Source: JAWLDB01 sp041686915 | GTDB lineage: Bacteria; Bacillota; UBA994; UBA5500 | Direction of reading: 5' to 3' | Assembly: GCA_041686915.1 (NCBI GenBank) | Contig: JAWLDB010000118.1 | Location: 1 to 8,417 of the forward strand | DNA length: 8,417 bases | Shown here: one piece after another, positions 1-5,799 of the stretch | Numbering within the stretch: position 1 is the stretch's first letter | How the letters are laid out: each line of letters opens with the position of its first letter | Position numbers and translations under genes: made by a program | The notes under the pieces: generated by a model | Seen by the model: only the letters and a program-made list of their open reading frames with translations | What the model was told of the DNA's origin: nothing | Databases searched by the model: none

Positions 1-201
1 AAATTATCTGAGGTAGATATTGATGATTACGCAACCATTGGTGTAGACGAAGGACAATTTTTTGATGATTTAAGTAAAACCGTACGTGAATGGGTTTTGA
101 AACGTAATAAATGTGTAATTATTGCTAGTTTAGATGGTAATCATCTACTTGAACCATTTGGACAGGCGCATGAACTTATCGTTCAAGTCGAGCTCGATTA
201 G
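1..201 (+). CDS. Thymidine kinase (type II, TK1-like) internal fragment, joined to foreign DNA
   Basis: This is an open frame with no start in the window. It reads as the middle of a type II thymidine kinase, which phosphorylates thymidine with ATP in the salvage pathway. The match rests on IGVDEGQFF (the Walker B-like block, DEGQFF as in vertebrate and poxvirus enzymes; bacteria more often have DEAQFF), then VIIASLDGN and EPFG followed by ELI, in the order and spacing of the family. The P-loop side lies left of the window. The lasso, zinc-binding and substrate-binding regions that should follow are absent: from about base 181 the frame reads VQVELD and stops at 199-201, inside sequence that on the other strand encodes a histidine kinase. 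Base composition is about one third G+C over 1-160, unlike the rest. It is likely a eukaryotic or large-DNA-virus fragment. The family call is fairly sure; the source is not. Confidence 0.7.
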   Translation, partial: KLSEVDIDDYATIGVDEGQFFDDLSKTVREWVLKRNKCVIIASLDGNHLLEPFGQAHELIVQVELD

Positions 202-1074
202 CACTTGTGTTGCTTGCGAGTAGCGGGATGTATTGGTCAACGCCTCTTTGATGATGACACCCGCCGTCTCCAGAAACCTCGGCGGCAACGCAGCAAAGTC
301 GCCGCTATGCCTGAGTTCCACCGGGCAATAGTCATACTCCTCAACAATCCCCTTGATATATGCCAGTCCCAGCCGCTCCACCGGGCGCATGTTATGCACT
401 GTGTCTCGTAACACCTCTAAGGTGTTCGCCAGTTTGATGACACACTTTTCAACTGCTTCCCGCGCCCTGCCTATGTCCCTGTCCATATACTGCTGGGCAA
501 CCTGCATCTGCATCAGGACTCCAGCGATGCTATGACCGGCATGGTCGTGGATTTCCCGGGCAATACGGTTTCGCTCTTGCACCTCGCTAATATGGGCAAT
601 CTCATCCTGTGACCGCAGCAACTGCTGCTTGGCTTCCTCTAGTGAGTAGCGTAGTCGCCGTTCCTTGTCCAGCGTACTTTGGTACTCGGTATTCTGGTCC
701 TTAAGCTTTTGTAGTGTGATGGCCAGCAGCACCGAAAAGGCTAACAGCAATGGCAGAGTAGGTATTGCACTATACAGCGAGAAGACATAAACAGATCCCG
801 CCACCAACGGGACTCCCCCGTAGCTTTTAGCTGCAGCCAGGTCGAAGACAATCAGCGCATACCAGAGGCCTAAGGGTAAGCCGAAATAGACAGCGACGGT
901 CGTCACTGCCAGCTCAAGATACACCAGGTAGATTGACTTGACCAGTCGCTCGTGGCAGACCTGCAACAACAACAGGAGCAATACGGTCAGCAACTCGGCG
1001 CTGCCTATAGCAGGTTCTACCACCAATAAGATCAACAGTTGCGCCAGGATCAGTGCTTTATACAAAATCCCCAT
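145..1074 (-). CDS. Sensor histidine kinase, NarL/DesK/LytS-type (HisKA_3), 3'-truncated
   Basis: This membrane sensor kinase would autophosphorylate on histidine and pass the phosphate to a NarL-family response regulator. Residues 1-122 are very hydrophobic and form about four to five membrane segments with almost no extracytoplasmic domain. Residues 123-168 look like a coiled-coil linker. The HisKA_3 dimerisation block follows (ERNRIAREIHDHAGHS), with phospho-acceptor His176. The X-region has MRPVERLGL at 229-237, and the N-box of the ATPase domain is KEALTNTSRYSQAT at 276-289. The protein then ends: the D, F and G boxes are missing, and residues 306-309 (KWFK) come from the AT-rich thymidine kinase fragment. 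The genuine kinase sequence therefore stops near base 160, and about 80-90 C-terminal residues are lost. A partner regulator gene would be expected to follow on the lost side. The start at 1074 has AGGGG about 9-13 nt upstream. Lying next to an ABC-2 exporter operon is a common arrangement for this kinase class. Confidence 0.85.
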   Translation of the reverse strand: MGILYKALILAQLLILLVVEPAIGSAELLTVLLLLLLQVCHERLVKSIYLVYLELAVTTVAVYFGLPLGLWYALIVFDLAAAKSYGGVPLVAGSVYVFSLYSAIPTLPLLLAFSVLLAITLQKLKDQNTEYQSTLDKERRLRYSLEEAKQQLLRSQDEIAHISEVQERNRIAREIHDHAGHSIAGVLMQMQVAQQYMDRDIGRAREAVEKCVIKLANTLEVLRDTVHNMRPVERLGLAYIKGIVEEYDYCPVELRHSGDFAALPPRFLETAGVIIKEALTNTSRYSQATQVLIELDLNDKFMRLSKWFK

Positions 1075-1105
1075 GCATTAACCCCTAAACTAAGCCTTTG
1101 AGGTC

Positions 1106-1134
1106 ATTATATATTCCACTGCACCAAAGGAAAA
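1106..1134 (-). promoter_or_regulatory. Candidate promoter of the sensor kinase gene
   Basis: On the minus strand a perfect TATAAT lies at 1106-1111, about 32 nt upstream of the kinase ATG. A weak -35 candidate (TTTTCC, only TT in register with consensus) sits 17 nt further up at 1129-1134. The position between the exporter terminator and the kinase start makes a separate promoter sensible. The -10 is convincing by sequence and the -35 is poor. Confidence 0.45.
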
Positions 1135-1159
1135 GGTATCCAAGCAATTGTCTACCCAC

Positions 1160-1191
1160 AAAAGGCAAAAGAGGTGCGGCTCATCCGCACC
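1160..1191 (-). terminator. Rho-independent terminator of the ABC exporter operon
   Basis: Read on the minus strand, the perfect 7-bp stem GGTGCGG / CCGCACC (1191-1185 with 1179-1173) encloses the 5-nt loop ATGAG and is followed by TCTTTTGCCTTTT. It begins 47 bases after the stop codon of the second permease, in the right orientation to end that operon and isolate it from the sensor kinase gene downstream. The T-tract is interrupted by GCC, so termination may be incomplete. Confidence 0.75.
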
Positions 1192-1208
1192 CCTGTTGCC
1201 GGTTCTCA

Positions 1209-1238
1209 TCCAATCTCCAACCTCAAACTTCCAACCTC
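1209..1238 (-). repeat. Short imperfect GAGGTTGGA-type repeat after the permease stop
   Basis: On the minus strand GAGGTTGGA occurs at 1238-1230 and again at 1224-1216, 14 bp apart, followed by the related GATTGGA. It starts at the last base of the permease stop codon and fills the space before the terminator. It is a small purine-rich direct repeat of unknown role and could be simple slippage sequence. Confidence 0.4.
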
Positions 1239-2338
1239 TAGTTCGCTACATCCACCTTGCGCAGCACCCCACCGGCAAAGAAGACTGCTGCGAAAGCTAG
1301 TAGCATGCCCATCTCACCGGCGATGCTCATCAGGCTGCCGCCTTCCACCAGCTTGCGGGCCCCTTCCATTACCCAGGTGATAGGGATAAGGTTTGAGATG
1401 CGCACAAGGATGTCGGGCATGAAACTTCTCGGCCAGTAGCACCCACCCAGCATAACCAGGGGTGTAGTCAGGAACATGACGCCGAGATATGCTTGCTTGG
1501 GGTTTTTGCAATAGGCTGTAATTAGCAGACCAAGACAGATGCAGACGACAGCGAAAAGGGCGAACAGTACAAACATGCTAGCAAACGCGCCACCAAAGTA
1601 AACGTTCATCCAGTAACGCAACGCCACTAGCACTGTCACCACCTGGGTTAGAGCAATCGCCAGAGAACTCAGCAGGTGACCACCCATGTACTGCCTGGCT
1701 GTGACCGGAGCTGCGAAGATGCGGAAGAAGGACCTGTTGCTGCGTTCTTCGAGAATGAGCCCCGTGGTCGCTACAGACATATAGAGCATGAACTGTACCA
1801 GGAAGCCAAGGACACCAATCGTTCTTGCGATGTTCGTTTCTTCTGCCGTTACTTGCTCGACAGCCAGGTTGCTATTTGCGAAGCCTTCAAGACCAGCGAG
1901 AAACGCTGCCTCATCGCCATGAGCCGCCTTGGCTATTGGGGCTATGGCGTTCATCATAGTGTTTACATAGCCCTGAACTAGAACAGATGTGTTCGGCCCC
2001 TCCAGGTTGTGCATCTCCAAGGCAGGGTTCCTACCGCTCAGCAGCTCGTTGGTGAAGCCTTCACGAGCTATGAGAGCAGACTGCACCCGGTCATCCAGTA
2101 ACGCAGAGAGTATCTCGCTCTCTGTTAACTCCACCAGCTCAAACTGGGAATTGAGCTTATCCCGCAGCAAGCCCGTCAGTTCGGTGCCATCCTGGTCAAT
2201 GAAGACCACCCTGATAGGTACATGGTAGCTCTGGGGGATGAACAGGTTCATGAACACCAGGGGTAGCACCAGTAGAATAGCAACTCGTATACTGCTCTTA
2301 AAAATCCGCCGCAGATTGTTCTGAAAGATACTGATCAT
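1238..2338 (-). CDS. ABC-2 type transporter permease (second subunit)
   Basis: This is an integral membrane subunit of an ABC exporter, 366 aa, with ABC-2 (ABC2_membrane_3-like) topology. There is one N-terminal membrane segment (about 17-34), a long extracytoplasmic domain (about 40-170), then a cluster of roughly five hydrophobic segments (about 173-195, 220-240, 252-274, 283-300, 338-357). EERSNRSFFRIFAAPVTARQ at 197-216 is the typical cytoplasmic coupling region, which contains the family's E-R pair and an A-P-V/I-T/S motif. Its ATG overlaps the stop of the upstream permease as ATGA (2335-2338), and GGGAGGAGG lies about 8 nt upstream, so translation is probably coupled. It should form a heterodimer with the upstream permease, powered by the ATPase at 3467-4408. 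The exported substrate cannot be read from sequence. Multidrug or antibiotic, lipid or peptide export are all possible. Confidence 0.88.
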   Translation of the reverse strand: MISIFQNNLRRIFKSSIRVAILLVLPLVFMNLFIPQSYHVPIRVVFIDQDGTELTGLLRDKLNSQFELVELTESEILSALLDDRVQSALIAREGFTNELLSGRNPALEMHNLEGPNTSVLVQGYVNTMMNAIAPIAKAAHGDEAAFLAGLEGFANSNLAVEQVTAEETNIARTIGVLGFLVQFMLYMSVATTGLILEERSNRSFFRIFAAPVTARQYMGGHLLSSLAIALTQVVTVLVALRYWMNVYFGGAFASMFVLFALFAVVCICLGLLITAYCKNPKQAYLGVMFLTTPLVMLGGCYWPRSFMPDILVRISNLIPITWVMEGARKLVEGGSLMSIAGEMGMLLAFAAVFFAGGVLRKVDVAN

Positions 2339-3456
2339 ATTGCTTTCCTCCTCCCAAGACTAAGGGCCAAGCCGAAAGCTACTACAGTAGCTGCGAGCAG
2401 GACTAACAGTGAAGATCCGATTAAGCCTGCATCTGCTCCGTAGATTGTGCCAAAGAGCGCCTTGCTGGCATAGAAGTTAGGCGACAATCTGCCCAAGCTC
2501 TCAAGGGCAGAACCTGGTTGCACCTTGCCGAACGCGCCGGAGACCACCGAGAAGAAGAACATTATGGCCCAAAGAGCGGAGAAAGCCTTGTTGCCTTCTT
2601 TGAAGCAGCTGCCGAGCAACATGCCAATGCCAATGGTGAGAGCTGAGAGCAGGAAGAGCGTTGCTGCAATCACTGGGAAGCTGCCGTTCCAGTTGGCGCC
2701 ATACACATACTTGGTGAAGGCCACTACCACCACGACCTGCAGAAAGAGCACGAAGATGTTGGCTAGCAGCTTGCCTAGCAACACGGAGTGCTGCTTAATG
2801 GGAGCGGTCTCCAGGCGCACCACCGTGTTCTTTTCGCGATCATCCTGCACGGACCCAATGCCATACCAACCGCCCATCAGCATGAACTGGAGCAGAGTAT
2901 GCACGGCGAAGTAGTCGATCGCTCTTGGCACCTTGCCGGCAGTTTTGATGCTGCTGCTATCCACAAACTCATGGTGCACCGGCTGGAAACTGCCACCCAT
3001 CTGGGAAACCGCCTGGTTAGAAGCCACCAGGCTAATGTAGTTCTGCACAAAACCCATGACCAGCGGCGTACTGGATGAGCTGTGCACCTGTACGCTGGCG
3101 ATTTCACCCTTTGCTGTCGCTAGGGATAAATCTGCCGGCACGTAGACGAAAGCCTCAACCTCACCGTTAGCGAGACTGGCCATGCCCGCTTCTGCAGTCT
3201 CCACATGTTCGAGGGCAACAAACTCCTGAGCCTGCTCACCTTGCAGGAAGGCGGTCAAGCCCTGCCCTACAGGTCCCTGGTCTGCATTCAGGTAGGCCAC
3301 ACTCACTTGCTCTATCTCCCTGGGCTGAATGAGGCCGTCCAGCGCCGAGCCTAGAATGAGGATCAGCATGACCGGCCCGAGGATCAGCATCCCCAACATA
3401 CGCCAGTCCTTCACGTTTCTAATGGCGGTGTAATATGCCACTGTCAAGATATCCAT
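2335..3456 (-). CDS. ABC-2 type transporter permease (first subunit)
   Basis: This 373-aa membrane protein has the same architecture as the permease after it: an N-terminal membrane segment (about 20-37), an extracytoplasmic domain (about 40-180), and about five C-terminal segments (near 182-202, 227-250, 260-283, 289-309, 345-367). The coupling-helix region reads QDDREKNTVVRLETAPIKQH (204-223), where the ABC-2 family usually has E-R followed by a small residue and P. The loop between the first two segments has many small and acidic residues and no cysteines. A start at 3456 is supported by AGGGGTGAG a few bases upstream, and the gene starts 10 nt after the ATPase stop. The two permeases look like diverged paralogues that pair into one channel. 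Family assignment is secure; the substrate is unknown. Confidence 0.88.
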   Translation of the reverse strand: MDILTVAYYTAIRNVKDWRMLGMLILGPVMLILILGSALDGLIQPREIEQVSVAYLNADQGPVGQGLTAFLQGEQAQEFVALEHVETAEAGMASLANGEVEAFVYVPADLSLATAKGEIASVQVHSSSSTPLVMGFVQNYISLVASNQAVSQMGGSFQPVHHEFVDSSSIKTAGKVPRAIDYFAVHTLLQFMLMGGWYGIGSVQDDREKNTVVRLETAPIKQHSVLLGKLLANIFVLFLQVVVVVAFTKYVYGANWNGSFPVIAATLFLLSALTIGIGMLLGSCFKEGNKAFSALWAIMFFFSVVSGAFGKVQPGSALESLGRLSPNFYASKALFGTIYGADAGLIGSSLLVLLAATVVAFGLALSLGRRKAI

Positions 3457-3466
3457 TATCTCACCC

Positions 3467-4408
3467 CTAGTCCCGTAAACTGCGGCCGGTCAGTGTCAGG
3501 AAGACATCACCCAAGGTCAGGCGTTCCATATGAATGCCTTCAATCACTGCCCCCGAGTCAAGCACGCAGTCGATAATCTTATTGATGTTATTGCTGCGCA
3601 CTCGCGAAACAACCATCAAGTTGTTGTTGTCCAGCGTAGCGTTCTTCACACCACTGACCTGCTTCACACATTCAAGCAAAGTGTAGCTACCACCCGAGAT
3701 GCGGATCCTCAGCTTCTCCTCTACTGCCACCATGTCTGCCAACTGTTCTTTCGTACCCCTGGCGATCAGGCGACCGTGGTCCAGGATCGCTATCTCGTCA
3801 CACAGCTCTTCTACCTCTTCCATGTAGTGCGAGGTATAGATGATTGTCGCTCCCAACTCGTTCAACCTCTTGATCGATCCAAGGATGTGGTTCCTGGACT
3901 GCGGGTCAATGCCCACTGTCGGCTCATCCATGATGATCAGGTCGGGCCGGTGTACCAGGGCGCAAGCTATGTTCAACCGCCGCTTCATGCCGCCGGAAAA
4001 CTTCTTGGGAGAATGATGCCTTTTATCCCAAAGATCCACAAACTCCAGGGCCTGGCGAATGCTGCTCTGAAGCTCCTCGCCGCGCAAGCCATACAACCTT
4101 CCGAAGAAGCTGATGTTCTGGTAGGCATTCAAGTCATCGTAGAGCGCAATCTCCTGTGGCACGATCCCGAGCTTCCGTTTGATCTGCCGGTCGGCGTTAC
4201 CCCCCAGGCGTTCGCCGAAGAGATGGATGCTGCCACCGTTAATCTGGGTCATCCCGATGATTGAGTTGATGAAGGTAGTCTTACCGGCACCGTTTGGACC
4301 GAGTAATCCAAACACGCTACCCTTTGGTATCTGCAAGCTGACATTGTCCAGAGCCAACATTCCGTTATATCGCTTAACTACATCCTTGGTTTCAAGCACC
4401 ATCTGCAT
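3467..4408 (-). CDS. ABC transporter ATP-binding protein (DrrA/CcmA-type exporter ATPase)
   Basis: This cytoplasmic ATPase subunit powers the two permeases that follow it in the operon. All nucleotide-binding motifs are intact: Walker A GPNGAGKTT (37-45), Q-loop Gln85 in GIVPQ, signature FSGGMKRR (137-144), Walker B LIIMDEP with catalytic Glu162, D-loop about 166-169, and switch His194 (YTSHYMEE). After the ATPase core a C-terminal extension of about 85 residues (about 230-313) resembles the accessory domain common in DrrA-like drug and antibiotic exporters. The start at 4408 is chosen because AAAGGGGTG lies 8 nt upstream; a second Met two codons later is possible. Length (313 aa) is normal for the family. 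It is first in a three-gene operon with the permeases at 2335-3456 and 1238-2338. Confidence 0.95.
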   Translation of the reverse strand: MQMVLETKDVVKRYNGMLALDNVSLQIPKGSVFGLLGPNGAGKTTFINSIIGMTQINGGSIHLFGERLGGNADRQIKRKLGIVPQEIALYDDLNAYQNISFFGRLYGLRGEELQSSIRQALEFVDLWDKRHHSPKKFSGGMKRRLNIACALVHRPDLIIMDEPTVGIDPQSRNHILGSIKRLNELGATIIYTSHYMEEVEELCDEIAILDHGRLIARGTKEQLADMVAVEEKLRIRISGGSYTLLECVKQVSGVKNATLDNNNLMVVSRVRSNNINKIIDCVLDSGAVIEGIHMERLTLGDVFLTLTGRSLRD

Positions 4409-4440
4409 TTGTTCAGCACCCCTTTGCCTTTACTGACCTC

Positions 4441-4446
4441 ATTGTA
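4441..4446 (-). promoter_or_regulatory. Candidate -10 box of the ABC exporter operon
   Basis: TACAAT on the minus strand (five of six matches to TATAAT) lies about 33 nt upstream of the ATPase start, giving a short leader of about 26 nt. No good -35 is seen at 16-18 nt spacing (nearest TACGGT or ACGGTT), which would suit a promoter needing an activator. The 24-bp palindrome at 4488-4511 would lie at about -54 to -77 from such a start. Confidence 0.35.
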
Positions 4447-4487
4447 CAGCGCAGCCTAAGGTAACCGTAGTGCCACGAGAAACAAAA

Positions 4488-4511
4488 CACATATGACATA
4501 TGTCATATGTG
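4488..4511. promoter_or_regulatory. Perfect 24-bp palindrome, probable operator between divergent operons
   Basis: The half-site CACATATGACAT is followed directly by its exact reverse complement. Inside it, CATATG occurs three times (4490, 4497, 4504) with a strict 7-bp period, and each arm contains ATGACA (five of six to a -35 box). It is the only strong dyad in the 190-base region between the exporter operon and the ATP-grasp genes. Length and perfect symmetry suit a dimeric regulator such as the TetR type, or a response regulator. No such regulator is encoded in the window. A terminator is unlikely because there is no loop and no T-tract. The dyad is certain; the operator role is inferred. 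Confidence 0.65.
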
Positions 4512-4522
4512 CCAAGTGAGAT
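4493..4522 (+). promoter_or_regulatory. Weak candidate promoter for the ATP-grasp genes
   Basis: ATGACA at 4493-4498 matches TTGACA in five of six bases. With an 18-nt spacer it is followed by TGAGAT (4517-4522), which matches only three of six -10 positions. It would place the promoter inside the palindrome, so a bound regulator would block it. No better promoter was found between 4512 and 4598. Confidence 0.2.
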
Positions 4523-4564
4523 AAGGCTGTCAATGCCTACCATGACTACATAGACTACGGAAAA

Positions 4565-4579
4565 GGCTCTAACCGAGCC
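4565..4579 (+). promoter_or_regulatory. Small leader hairpin just upstream of the ATP-grasp Shine-Dalgarno site
   Basis: GGCTC and GAGCC form a perfect 5-bp stem around the loop TAACC. It ends 5 bases before AGAAGGTGAT, a strong Shine-Dalgarno site (4585-4594) that places translation start at ATG 4599. No T-tract follows, so it is not a terminator. It might tune translation or be chance. Confidence 0.25.
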
Positions 4580-4598
4580 GTGGCAGAAGGTGATTTAC

Positions 4599-5693
4599 AT
4601 GACAGGTAGCTATACCAAGCGACCAGTGGTCGCAATACTTACTAAGCCCAAGGAAGCCAGAGCACTGAGCAGGCAGGAGCCTCCCTATGACTACATCAAG
4701 TACGCCGAGGCTGCCAAGGACAGGGGCATACCCCTATACTGCTTCTGCGCCAATGACATGGATCTGAAGACTGGCACGGTACAAGGCTGGTCAATGGATG
4801 TGGCAGGAAATTGGGTTTACCAAGACGTCCCCTGGCCAGACTTCGTCTATAACATGGCCAAGGGCAAGGCCGGTAAGACGAAGAAAGCCAAAGCGATTAA
4901 GGCCGATAAGCGACTCAATTGGCTTAATGAGATACGGTCCCACCCCAAGTGGCGGACTCACAGGGTGCTGCGGGACGAGTTTAACTGGTTGCTTCCCGAG
5001 ACAATCCGCGGTAGGCAACCCGAGGATTTGCGGCGGATACTCAAGCGATATCAAGCAGTTATGACCAAACCGGATAAAGGAACATGGGGGTCGGGCATCT
5101 GTAGAATCTGGCGAGAAGCTGACGGCTCCTGCAGCCTGCGGTCATCATATGGTGACCATGAGACCAAGCTGTCTGTAGAGGATGCTTTCAGTAGTGCACA
5201 GCACATCGCACGAGGGCGCAGCCTGATCATCCAGCAAGCCCTGAACCTGCTGAAGATTGAGTCCGGCGTAGCTGACCTCCGTCTAATGATGGGCAGGGAT
5301 CGACTGGGGCAATGGCAGGTTGTCCAGTGGTATATCCGCATCGGCAAACCTGGTTCACTCGTTTCCAACTGGCACCGCGGTGGCAGCTATATGGACGTGG
5401 TCCCGGGCTTGGTAGCTGCAGGCTTGGCGAGGCAGCGTGCCAACGAGTTATTTTCTGCAGCTTGCAGGGCAGCGGTGCAGGTAGCGGGATGTTTGGAGCA
5501 GGCTTACAGTGGACATATGGCAGAGCTGGGGCTCGACTTCGCCTTTGATACAGACCTGAGGATGTGGCTGATTGAAGCTAACGGGTGGCCGAACAAAGGG
5601 CACGTGGAGCATGAGACAGACCCCATTCCCAAAGTCTACTCCTGCATCATTGACTACGCACTTTCCCTCTGGAAACGACAGCGAGACCACTGA
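4599..5693 (+). CDS. ATP-grasp protein, YheC/YheD family (single domain)
   Basis: This is a predicted cytoplasmic ATP-grasp enzyme of the spore coat-associated YheC/YheD family. The fold usually joins a carboxylate to an amine or thiol through an acyl phosphate, but the substrate here is unknown. In the 364-aa protein, an N-terminal region (about 8-85) carries the PWPD motif at 78-81. LPET follows at 132-135, then MTKPDKGTWGSG (155-166) with the ATP-binding Lys and Gly loop, and DLR (226-228). SNWHRGG is at 256-262, and the metal/ATP-binding ELGLD (309-313) and WLIEANGWPNK (323-333) come last. These residues look intact. The first possible start is GTG at 4590, but that codon overlaps the Shine-Dalgarno site AGAAGGTGAT, so ATG 4599 (8 nt after AGAAGG) is preferred. 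The two-domain homologue at 5800 follows after 106 bases and is probably co-transcribed. Family call is firm; the reaction is inferred only at fold level. Confidence 0.88.
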   Translation: MTGSYTKRPVVAILTKPKEARALSRQEPPYDYIKYAEAAKDRGIPLYCFCANDMDLKTGTVQGWSMDVAGNWVYQDVPWPDFVYNMAKGKAGKTKKAKAIKADKRLNWLNEIRSHPKWRTHRVLRDEFNWLLPETIRGRQPEDLRRILKRYQAVMTKPDKGTWGSGICRIWREADGSCSLRSSYGDHETKLSVEDAFSSAQHIARGRSLIIQQALNLLKIESGVADLRLMMGRDRLGQWQVVQWYIRIGKPGSLVSNWHRGGSYMDVVPGLVAAGLARQRANELFSAACRAAVQVAGCLEQAYSGHMAELGLDFAFDTDLRMWLIEANGWPNKGHVEHETDPIPKVYSCIIDYALSLWKRQRDH

Positions 5694-5799
5694 GTTATGG
5701 AGTGCCCGGTCTATTACAGACCTGGGCGCTTCTTCTCGTCTCGCACGCATGGGGCGCTCGTTCGAATATACTGTAGTACTAACGAGAGGGGGGTAGGCC

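Noticed and set aside
3530..4264. A 244-codon open frame on the plus strand
   Set aside because: It lies wholly antisense to the ABC ATPase gene, whose motifs are complete, and its product shows no recognisable domain.
5706..5720. Hairpin GGTCT / AGACC in the gap between the ATP-grasp genes as a terminator
   Set aside because: The stem is only 5 bp and no T-tract follows, so it does not support an intrinsic terminator; the genes may be co-transcribed.
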